DNA from: Pseudomonas migulae NBRC 103157
GTDB taxonomy: Bacteria > Pseudomonadota > Gammaproteobacteria > Pseudomonadales > Pseudomonadaceae
DNA: 64,000 bases
Reading direction: 5' to 3'
Assembly: GCF_002091715.1 (NCBI RefSeq)
Contig: NZ_BDAG01000028.1
Coordinates: 1 to 64,000 of the forward strand
Position 1 is the stretch's first letter, and every line of letters begins with the position of its first letter. Made by a program: the position numbers and the translations under genes. The notes beneath the pieces were generated by a model. It saw only the letters and a list, made by a program, of their open reading frames with translations. It was not told the DNA's origin and made no database searches. Positions 54,549 through 64,000 of the stretch are shown here, piece after piece.

Positions 54549-55355
54549 ATGCGACGTATAGCTGTGATGGGCGCTGCTGGCCGCATGGGCAAAATCCTGG
54601 TCGAAGCCGTGCAGCAGCGCGCGCCGCTGACCGGCCTGACCGCTGCCATCGTGCGCCCCGGCAGCACGCTGATTGGTGTGGATGCCGGTGAGCTGGCTTC
54701 GTTGGGGCGTATCGGCGTACCGCTGTCCAGTCATGTGGAAGCGGTGGCTGAAGAGTTCGATGTGTTGATCGACTTCACGCTCCCGGAAGTCATGCTGAAA
54801 AACCTGGCGTTCTGCCGTAAGGCAGGCAAGGCCATGGTGATCGGCACGACCGGTCTGGACGCTGCGCAGAAGCAGTTGCTGGTTGAGGCGGGCAAGGACA
54901 TTCCTATCGTGTTCGCGGCCAACTTCAGTGTCGGGGTGAACCTGTCGCTGAAGCTGCTCGACATGGCTGCTCGTGTGTTGGGCGATGATGCGGATATCGA
55001 AATCATCGAGGCTCACCATCGGCACAAGATCGATGCACCTTCAGGCACGGCCCTGCGCATGGGTGAAGTGATTGCCAGTGCGCTGGATCGTGATTTGCAG
55101 AAGGTGGCGGTCTACGGGCGTGAAGGTCACACCGGTGCGCGTGAGCGTGAAACGATCGGTTTTGCGACTGTGCGCGGCGGGGATGTGGTGGGTGATCACA
55201 CAGTGCTGTTCGCCTGTGAGGGGGAACGCCTCGAAATCACGCACAAGGCGTCGAGTCGCATGACATTCGCCAAGGGCGCGGTGCGTGCGGCGTTGTGGCT
55301 GGACGGTCGCGAGCCTGGTCTTTACGACATGCAAGACGTGCTTGACCTGCGTTAA
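54549..55355 (+). CDS. dapB: 4-hydroxy-tetrahydrodipicolinate reductase DapB
   Basis: A 268-residue enzyme of lysine/diaminopimelate synthesis. NAD(P)-binding loop GAAGRMGK at residues 8-15 region, the family motif EAHHRHKIDAPSGTALRMGE (catalytic His and Lys), and FARVTHKASSRMTFAKGA-type C terminus. AAGGAG 6 bases upstream of ATG 54549; an in-frame GTG at 54543 sits in the ribosome binding site region and is unlikely. Followed by an intrinsic terminator. Confidence 0.97.
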   Translation: MRRIAVMGAAGRMGKILVEAVQQRAPLTGLTAAIVRPGSTLIGVDAGELASLGRIGVPLSSHVEAVAEEFDVLIDFTLPEVMLKNLAFCRKAGKAMVIGTTGLDAAQKQLLVEAGKDIPIVFAANFSVGVNLSLKLLDMAARVLGDDADIEIIEAHHRHKIDAPSGTALRMGEVIASALDRDLQKVAVYGREGHTGARERETIGFATVRGGDVVGDHTVLFACEGERLEITHKASSRMTFAKGAVRAALWLDGREPGLYDMQDVLDLR

Positions 55356-55363
55356 GATGCACC

Positions 55364-55403
55364 CGAAACCGGGTTCCAGCCCAGCGTTGGACCCGGTTTT
55401 ATT
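55364..55403 (+). terminator. dapB terminator
   Basis: AAACCGGGT (55366-55374) and ACCCGGTTT (55391-55399) with a partly paired interior and TTTTATT after. Confidence 0.85.
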
Positions 55404-55464
55404 ACGCCAAGCGACGTCCTGTCGCATTCTCCGGCCTTTAAGGCTCATTGGCGGTAGACCAAAA

Positions 55465-55617
55465 ATGCCTTTTTCTGTAAGCTACAGCTTTAGTGTGTCC
55501 ACTAAAAGCGCGCAGAATAATTCAGTGAAGAAGCGGGGTGACGTGTCCATACGTCACTCCGCTTTTTTACAACCTGCGATCGCCCTTTCAGGCTTTATTT
55601 ACGGGAGGTCTTCTTGA
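55465..55617 (+). CDS. Putative carA leader peptide (50 codons)
   Basis: ATG 55465 opens a 50-residue frame that runs through the hairpin at 55530-55569 and ends with a TGA sharing three bases with the carA start codon (TTGA). The peptide begins MPFSVSYSFSVSTKSAQ and has no homology that I recognise. The exact overlap with a rare TTG start, and a terminator-shaped hairpin inside the frame, suggest a translated regulatory leader rather than a functional protein. Its own ribosome binding site is unclear. Confidence 0.4.
   Translation: MPFSVSYSFSVSTKSAQNNSVKKRGDVSIRHSAFLQPAIALSGFIYGRSS
55530..55569 (+). terminator. Terminator-like attenuator hairpin in the carA leader
   Basis: AAGCGGGGTGACGT ... 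ACGTCACTCCGCTT with an 8-nt loop and then TTTTTT, 45 bp before carA. Strong stem plus U-run in front of a biosynthetic operon is the shape of a transcription attenuator. Confidence 0.65.
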
Positions 55618-56750
55618 CTAAGCCAGCCATACTCGCCCTTGCTGATGGCAGCATTTTTCGCGGCGAAGCCATTGGAGCCGACGGTCAAACCGTTGGTGAG
55701 GTGGTGTTTAACACCGCAATGACCGGCTATCAGGAAATCCTTACCGATCCTTCCTACGCCCAACAGATAGTTACCCTGACTTACCCGCACATCGGCAACA
55801 CCGGCACCACGCCGGAAGACGCCGAGTCCGACCGCGTCTGGTCCGCTGGCTTGGTTATCCGCGACCTGCCGCTGGTTGCGAGCAACTGGCGTAACACGAT
55901 GTCCCTGTCCGACTACCTGCAAGCCAACAACGTTGTGGCCATCGCCGGTATCGACACCCGCCGCCTGACGCGCATCCTGCGTGAAAAAGGCGCGCAGAAC
56001 GGCTGCATCATGGCCGGTGACAACATTTCCGAAGAAGCCGCCATCGCCGCCGCTCAGGGTTTCCCTGGCCTCAAAGGCATGGACCTGGCGAAAGTCGTCA
56101 GCACCACGGAGAAGTATGAGTGGCGTTCGACTGTGTGGGATTTGAAAACCGACAGTCACGCGACTATCGAAGCCTCCGAGCTGCCGTACCACGTGGTTGC
56201 CTATGACTACGGCGTCAAGCTGAACATCCTGCGCATGCTGGTCGAGCGCGGTTGCCGCGTGACCGTGGTGCCGGCTCAAACGCCTGCTGCTGACGTGCTG
56301 GCGATGAAACCGGACGGCGTGTTCCTGTCCAACGGCCCTGGCGATCCGGAGCCTTGCGACTACGCGATCCAGGCGATCAAGGATGTGCTGGAAACCGAGA
56401 TTCCGGTCTTCGGTATCTGCCTCGGTCACCAACTGCTGGCCCTGGCCTCCGGCGCCAAGACCCTGAAAATGGGGCACGGCCACCACGGTGCCAACCACCC
56501 GGTCCAGGATCTGGACAGCGGTGTGGTGATGATCACCAGCCAGAACCACGGTTTTGCGGTAGACGAAGCGACCCTGCCAGCCAACGTTCGCGCGATTCAC
56601 AAATCGCTGTTCGACGGCACCCTGCAAGGTATCGAGCGTACCGACAAGAGCGCCTTCAGCTTCCAGGGTCACCCTGAAGCCAGCCCTGGCCCGAACGACG
56701 TAGCACCACTGTTCGATCGCTTCATCAACGAAATGGCCAAGCGACGCTGA
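55614..56750 (+). CDS. carA: Carbamoyl-phosphate synthase small chain CarA
   Basis: A 378-residue glutamine amidotransferase subunit that delivers ammonia to CarB for pyrimidine and arginine synthesis. The class-I glutaminase triad is Cys269 (FGICLGHQ), His353 and Glu355 (FQGHPEASPG), the same numbering as E. coli. The start is TTG: GGGAGG precedes it by about 5-8 bases and the protein opens TKPAILALADGSIFRGEAIG, the normal N terminus. Upstream are a leader frame and an attenuator-like hairpin. carB follows after 116 bp. Confidence 0.97.
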   Translation: MTKPAILALADGSIFRGEAIGADGQTVGEVVFNTAMTGYQEILTDPSYAQQIVTLTYPHIGNTGTTPEDAESDRVWSAGLVIRDLPLVASNWRNTMSLSDYLQANNVVAIAGIDTRRLTRILREKGAQNGCIMAGDNISEEAAIAAAQGFPGLKGMDLAKVVSTTEKYEWRSTVWDLKTDSHATIEASELPYHVVAYDYGVKLNILRMLVERGCRVTVVPAQTPAADVLAMKPDGVFLSNGPGDPEPCDYAIQAIKDVLETEIPVFGICLGHQLLALASGAKTLKMGHGHHGANHPVQDLDSGVVMITSQNHGFAVDEATLPANVRAIHKSLFDGTLQGIERTDKSAFSFQGHPEASPGPNDVAPLFDRFINEMAKRR

Positions 56751-56866
56751 TCGCTCGCTTTGATGCAGCAAAGCCTGAGGGTGGTCCCGACACCGGCGAC
56801 CCCTCAGGCTTCACAGATTGAACAAGACGGCTTGCCGACTGACCTGCGGATTTGAGTGACAAACCC

Positions 56867-60084
<3,218 letters not shown>

Positions 60085-60088
<4 letters not shown>

Positions 60089-60561
60089 TCAAATACCCAA
60101 TGACCGTCAAGGGCGCTAAAGCCCTGGAAGAAGAACACGCTCATCTGACCAAGGTCGTTCGTCCGAAACTCAGTCAGGACATCGGTACGGCCCGCGAGTT
60201 GGGTGACTTGAAGGAAAACGCCGAGTACCACGCTGCCCGCGAGCAGCAAGGTATGGTCGAGGCGCGGATTCGTGACATCGAAGGCCGGATTCAGAATCAG
60301 GTCATCATCGACGTCACGACCATTCCTCACACCGGCAAAGTGATCTTCGGCACCACCGTTGAAATCGCCAACGTCGAAACGGATGAGCGCGTCACTTACC
60401 ACATCGTGGGTGAGGATGAGGCTGACTTCAAACTCGGCAAGATTTCGGTAGGTTCGCCATTGGCCCGCGCCTTGATTGCCAAGGAAGAGGGGGATGTGGT
60501 CGCCGTGAAAACGCCAGGTGGCGTTATCGAGTACGAGATTGTCGAAGTTCGCCACATCTAA
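60085..60561 (+). CDS. greA: Transcription elongation factor GreA
   Basis: A 158-residue GreA: N-terminal coiled coil (about 10-75) with the acidic tip GDLKENAEYHAAREQQ, then the globular C-terminal domain (VGSPLARALIAKEEGDVV). Enters the RNA polymerase secondary channel to trigger cleavage of backtracked RNA. Four-base overlap with carB couples translation, as in other Pseudomonas. Confidence 0.98.
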
Positions 60562-60589
60562 CCGCAGGCGCCCGCTTCGTGCGGGCGCG

Positions 60590-60994
60590 ATGCTTTGGAA
60601 GCTGACTCAGATGTTGTGGGTCGGTGGCCTGTGGCTGTTGCATATCGGTCTGCTGCCGGTGCTGGGCCGAATTGGCCTGGCGCCGCTGCTGATCGACGAA
60701 ATTGCAGGCATGCTGAACTCGCTGATGGTGGGGTTCGCCGCAGCGTGCGTGATTTTTCAGGCTTTGGTGCTGGTTCAGGCCGAGGGCCTTGCCAGTCTAT
60801 GGCGCGATATTCGTGGGCAACTGCTGATGATGGTGCTGTATGCGTGCGCGATGTATGTCGCGGTGCGTGTCGGTTGGCCGGATGCGGTGCGTTGGCAGGT
60901 GTTCAGTTATCTGGTTCTGGGTTTTTCCGGGTTGGTGCTGGTGTTGCAGCCCGTGCCGGGATGGAGTGGCAGGGTGCGCGAAGCACACCCTTGA
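60590..60994 (+). CDS. Small integral membrane protein (DUF4149-like)
   Basis: A 134-residue protein with four predicted transmembrane helices (GGLWLLHIGLLPVLGRIGLA; LMVGFAAACVIFQALVLV; LLMMVLYACAMYVAVRVGW; FSYLVLGFSGLVLVLQPV). The position between greA and yhbY is conserved in Pseudomonas, where the gene is hypothetical; the DUF4149 assignment is from memory of size and topology. ATG 60590 is chosen; the ribosome binding site is weak. It lies 28 bp after greA and is likely in the same transcript. Function unknown. Confidence 0.75.
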   Translation: MLWKLTQMLWVGGLWLLHIGLLPVLGRIGLAPLLIDEIAGMLNSLMVGFAAACVIFQALVLVQAEGLASLWRDIRGQLLMMVLYACAMYVAVRVGWPDAVRWQVFSYLVLGFSGLVLVLQPVPGWSGRVREAHP

Positions 60995-61003
60995 CCCTTG
61001 CCA

Positions 61004-61312
61004 TCATTTGAAGCGATGGACGTTCGACAGCTGCTTGTTGACGCTGAAGTTCTTGCGGTAAATCAGTGCCATCTTGCCGATGACCTGAACCAGATCCGCT
61101 TTGCCGGCCTTGCAGAGCTCTGCAATGGACGCCAGGCGCGATTCGCGATCGAGGATGTTGAGCTTGATTTTGATCAGCTCGTGATCCGCCAAAGCGCGTT
61201 CAAGTTCGGCTAACACACCTTCAGTCAAACCGTTGTCAGCCACAATCAACACTGGTTTCAGATGGTGGCCAATGGATTTGTACTGTTTCTTCTGCTCTTG
61301 AGTGAGCGGCAT
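61004..61312 (-). CDS. yhbY: YhbY, CRM-domain RNA-binding protein
   Basis: A 102-residue CRS1/YhbY (CRM) domain protein: MPLTQEQKKQYKSIGHHLKP, VLIVADNGLTEGVLAELERAL, the LIKIKLNI strand and CKAGKADLVQVIGKMALIYRKN. Binds pre-50S ribosomal particles. Convergent with the membrane protein, divergent from rlmE with a perfect palindrome in the promoter region. Confidence 0.95.
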   Translation of the reverse strand: MPLTQEQKKQYKSIGHHLKPVLIVADNGLTEGVLAELERALADHELIKIKLNILDRESRLASIAELCKAGKADLVQVIGKMALIYRKNFSVNKQLSNVHRFK

Positions 61313-61337
61313 AATCTGACCCTTTAGTCTGGATTCT

Positions 61338-61358
61338 GTAAAATGGCGGCCATTTTAC
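61338..61358. promoter_or_regulatory. Perfect palindrome in the yhbY/rlmE divergent promoter
   Basis: Arms GTAAAATGGC (61338-61347) and GCCATTTTAC (61349-61358) around one G. Each arm contains TAAAAT, a good -10 element, so the two divergent promoters may overlap symmetrically; it could equally be a regulator site. Confidence 0.5.
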
Positions 61359-61413
61359 CCGAGGGTTCGTGGATCCGCCCAATTAATCACGACCCTTATC
61401 ATCGAGGTGCCCA

Positions 61414-62043
61414 ATGGCGCGTTCCAAGACAAGCCTTGGTTGGCTGAAAAGACATGTCAATGATCCCTATGTGAAGCAGGCGCAGAAGGATGGTTACCGC
61501 TCGCGTGCGAGTTACAAGCTTCTGGAGGTCCAGGAGAAATACAAACTGATCCGTCCGGGTATGAGCGTTGTCGACCTGGGGGCGGCGCCTGGCGGCTGGT
61601 CGCAGGTCACTAGTCGGCTGATCGGCGGTCAGGGTCGTCTGATCGCCTCGGACATCCTGGAAATGGACAGCATTCCGGACGTGACTTTCATCCAGGGTGA
61701 CTTCACCCAGGACGAAGTGCTCGCTCAGATCCTTGAAGCCGTGGGTAATTCGCAGGTGGACCTTGTGATTTCCGATATGGCCCCCAATATGAGTGGTACG
61801 CCTGAGGTGGATATGCCAAAAGCCATGTTTCTATGTGAGCTGGCGCTTGATCTGGCGGCTCGGATACTCAAGCCGGGTGGTAATTTCGTGATCAAGGTGT
61901 TTCAGGGCGAAGGGTTTGATGCTTATGTGAAGGACGCTCGTCAGAAATTCGACAAGGTCCAGATGATCAAGCCGGACTCGTCCCGTGGCAGTTCCCGCGA
62001 GCAATACATGCTGGCTTGGGGCTACCGCGGCCGTAGTGAGTAA
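61414..62043 (+). CDS. rlmE: 23S rRNA 2'-O-methyltransferase RlmE (FtsJ/RrmJ)
   Basis: A 209-residue SAM-dependent methyltransferase acting on U2552 of 23S rRNA. SAM loop SVVDLGAAPGGWSQVT near residue 52, catalytic K-D-K-E residues in KDGYRSRASYKLLEVQ, LVISDMAPNMSG, FVIKVFQGEG and PDSSRGSSREQY. GAGGTGCCCA lies just upstream. ftsH follows on the same strand after 193 bp, the order known from E. coli and Pseudomonas. Confidence 0.97.
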   Translation: MARSKTSLGWLKRHVNDPYVKQAQKDGYRSRASYKLLEVQEKYKLIRPGMSVVDLGAAPGGWSQVTSRLIGGQGRLIASDILEMDSIPDVTFIQGDFTQDEVLAQILEAVGNSQVDLVISDMAPNMSGTPEVDMPKAMFLCELALDLAARILKPGGNFVIKVFQGEGFDAYVKDARQKFDKVQMIKPDSSRGSSREQYMLAWGYRGRSE

Positions 62044-62236
62044 ATCGAGGTTTTTTTGCGGGTCGATAGGATTTTCGTATTTCGTCCCGTGAGCATTAGC
62101 GAATATTGTGTAGAAAGTGTTTCACAAAGGGTTACAGACGGCGCCTGCCAGAGCCGTAGGTAATGTAGTAAGTTAGGCCGGTGAATATCATGCGAAGCGC
62201 GCGCCATTAGCGGAGCTTGCTTCAGAGGGTAGTTAA

Positions 62237-64000
62237 TTGAACGATATGGCAAAGAATCTGATCCTGTGGTTGATCATCGCGGCTGTCCTGGTGACGGTGA
62301 TGAACAACTTCTCCAGCCCTAACGAGCCGCAGACCCTCAACTATTCCGACTTCATCCAGCAGGTCAAGGATGGCAAGGTCGAGCGCGTAGCCGTTGATGG
62401 CTATGTGATTACCGGTAAGCGCAACGATGGCGACAGCTTCAAGACCATCCGTCCCGCTATCCAGGACAACGGTCTGATCGGCGACCTCGTGGACAACCAC
62501 GTGGTAGTCGAAGGCAAGCAGCCTGAGCAGCAAAGCATCTGGACTCAACTCCTGGTCGCGAGCTTCCCGATCCTGGTGATCATTGCCGTGTTCATGTTCT
62601 TCATGCGCCAGATGCAGGGCGGCGCCGGAGGCAAGGGCGGGCCGATGAGCTTCGGCAAGAGCAAGGCGCGCCTGCTCTCCGAAGATCAGGTGAAAACCAC
62701 TCTGGCTGACGTTGCCGGTTGCGACGAAGCGAAGGAAGAAGTCGGCGAACTGGTCGAATTCCTTCGTGATCCGGGCAAGTTCCAGCGTCTGGGTGGTCGC
62801 ATTCCCCGTGGCGTGCTGATGGTCGGTCCTCCGGGTACCGGTAAAACCTTGCTGGCCAAGGCGATTGCCGGCGAAGCCAAAGTGCCGTTCTTCACCATTT
62901 CCGGTTCCGATTTCGTCGAAATGTTCGTCGGCGTCGGTGCCAGTCGTGTTCGCGACATGTTCGAGCAGGCCAAGAAGCACGCGCCATGCATCATTTTCAT
63001 CGATGAAATCGACGCCGTCGGTCGCCATCGTGGTGCCGGCATGGGCGGTGGTCATGACGAGCGTGAGCAGACCCTCAACCAGTTGCTGGTAGAGATGGAC
63101 GGCTTCGAAATGAATGACGGCATCATCGTCATTGCCGCAACCAACCGTCCGGACGTACTTGACCCTGCGTTGCTGCGTCCGGGCCGTTTCGACCGTCAGG
63201 TCGTGGTCGGTCTGCCGGATATCCGCGGTCGTGAGCAAATTCTCAAGGTCCACATGCGCAAAGTGCCAATGGGCGACGACGTTGCTCCGGCGGTGATTGC
63301 TCGTGGTACGCCTGGCTTCTCCGGTGCTGACCTGGCCAACCTCGTGAACGAGGCGTCGTTGTTCGCTGCCCGTACCGGCAAGCGCATCGTTGAAATGAAA
63401 GAGTTCGAGCTGGCCAAAGACAAGATCATGATGGGCGCAGAGCGCAAATCCATGGTCATGTCCGAGAAAGAGAAGCAGAACACCGCTTATCACGAAGCAG
63501 GCCATGCCATTGTTGGTCGCGTCGTGCCAGAGCATGATCCGGTCTACAAGGTGTCGATCATCCCGCGCGGTCGTGCGCTGGGTGTGACCATGTTCCTGCC
63601 GGAAGAAGATCGTTACAGCCTGTCCAAGCGTGCATTGATCAGCCAGATCTGCTCGCTGTACGGCGGCCGTATCGCAGAAGAAATGACCCTGGGCTTCGAC
63701 GGTGTGACCACTGGTGCCTCCAACGACATCATGCGTGCCAGCCAGATTGCGCGGAACATGGTGACCAAGTGGGGTCTTTCGGAAAAACTCGGTCCGTTGA
63801 TGTATGCCGAAGAAGAGGGCGAAGTGTTCCTCGGTCGCGGCGGCGGTGGTCAGAGTGCAAGTTTCTCCGGTGAGACAGCCAAGCTGATCGACTCCGAAGT
63901 ACGCAGCATCATTGATCAGTGCTACGGCACGGCCAAACAGATCCTCACGGATAACCGTGACAAGCTCGACGCCATGGCCGATGCCCTGATGAAGTATGAA
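62237..64000 (+). CDS. ftsH: ATP-dependent zinc metalloprotease FtsH (3' partial)
   Basis: Membrane-anchored AAA+ protease, 588 residues visible, the last 50 or so beyond the window. TM1 (LILWLIIAAVLVTVMNNF) and TM2 (LLVASFPILVIIAVFMFFMR) flank a periplasmic loop; the AAA module has Walker A GPPGTGKT, Walker B CIIFIDEIDAVG and arginine finger region RPGRFDRQVVV; the zinc site is HEAGH with a later DGVTTGASND aspartate. Start: TTG 62237 has GAGGG at optimal spacing (7 nt) and gives MNDMAKNL, while the more usual ATG 62246 would be 16 nt from it. The N terminus MNDMAKNL parallels the long E. coli form. Confidence 0.97.
   Translation, partial: MNDMAKNLILWLIIAAVLVTVMNNFSSPNEPQTLNYSDFIQQVKDGKVERVAVDGYVITGKRNDGDSFKTIRPAIQDNGLIGDLVDNHVVVEGKQPEQQSIWTQLLVASFPILVIIAVFMFFMRQMQGGAGGKGGPMSFGKSKARLLSEDQVKTTLADVAGCDEAKEEVGELVEFLRDPGKFQRLGGRIPRGVLMVGPPGTGKTLLAKAIAGEAKVPFFTISGSDFVEMFVGVGASRVRDMFEQAKKHAPCIIFIDEIDAVGRHRGAGMGGGHDEREQTLNQLLVEMDGFEMNDGIIVIAATNRPDVLDPALLRPGRFDRQVVVGLPDIRGREQILKVHMRKVPMGDDVAPAVIARGTPGFSGADLANLVNEASLFAARTGKRIVEMKEFELAKDKIMMGAERKSMVMSEKEKQNTAYHEAGHAIVGRVVPEHDPVYKVSIIPRGRALGVTMFLPEEDRYSLSKRALISQICSLYGGRIAEEMTLGFDGVTTGASNDIMRASQIARNMVTKWGLSEKLGPLMYAEEEGEVFLGRGGGGQSASFSGETAKLIDSEVRSIIDQCYGTAKQILTDNRDKLDAMADALMKYE

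Noticed and set aside
53397..55025. Minus-strand frame (542 codons) opposite dnaJ and dapB
   Set aside because: Spans two unrelated real genes; no domain recognised.
62222..63535. Minus-strand frame (437 codons) opposite ftsH
   Set aside because: Antisense shadow; no domain recognised.

Overview
The window is a continuous piece of a Pseudomonas chromosome of the P. fluorescens group. The evidence is the protein-level resemblance of every housekeeping gene to Pseudomonas, the gene order smpB-ratA-rnfH-bamE-fur-recN-grpE-dnaK-dnaJ-dapB-carAB-greA-yhbY-rlmE-ftsH (as I remember it from P. aeruginosa), the GC-rich coding sequence, and REP-type repeats typical of fluorescent pseudomonads. I see no IS element, prophage, CRISPR array, tRNA or rRNA.

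Layout. 1-3605: a catabolic operon for N-acyl-D-amino acids, with a GntP-type symporter cut by the window edge, an RpiR/SIS regulator and a D-aminoacylase. 3721-4089: a small glyoxalase-fold protein, then a REP pair. 4255-7926: a chemoreceptor, and divergent from it a coupled pair of envelope phosphatases (histidine phosphatase and PAP2). 8229-22754: the Pel exopolysaccharide locus, pelX followed by pelABCDEFG, complete and tightly overlapping. It lies between two wrecked genes: a frameshifted isochorismatase-like hydrolase upstream and a 5'-truncated enoyl-CoA hydratase downstream. 22788-25279: Ohr peroxidase and a second chemoreceptor, convergent on a shared terminator.

25580-34104: an OprD-type porin and a five-gene operon (NRAMP-like transporter, PxpA, DUF1445 protein, fused PxpB-PxpC, biotin carboxylase/BCCP) with a divergent GntR regulator. 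This is best read as uptake and ATP-dependent opening of 5-oxoproline (pyroglutamate), possibly fed by D-glutamate. The biotin carboxylase without a classical carboxyltransferase and the NRAMP protein without the metal-site motif are the least explained parts. 34303-35666: tmRNA (ssrA), then two tandem paralogous small exported proteins, each followed by the same hairpin repeat.

35797-44425: lactate utilisation. L-lactate permease, the LutABC iron-sulfur L-lactate dehydrogenase and an FAD/Fe-S D-lactate dehydrogenase form one operon, with LldR divergent and a perfect GntR-type operator in between. 44546-64000: the conserved core block. It holds trans-translation (SmpB), outer membrane assembly (BamE), iron regulation (Fur), SOS repair (RecN with a LexA box), heat-shock chaperones (GrpE, DnaK and DnaJ, with two near-perfect sigma-32 promoters), lysine and carbamoyl-phosphate synthesis, transcript cleavage (GreA), ribosome maturation (YhbY, RlmE) and FtsH, which runs off the right edge.

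All gene calls come from reading translations and motifs by eye; no database search was run. Start codons were often moved inward from the longest reading frame when a ribosome binding site or family length decided it, and this is stated in each entry.
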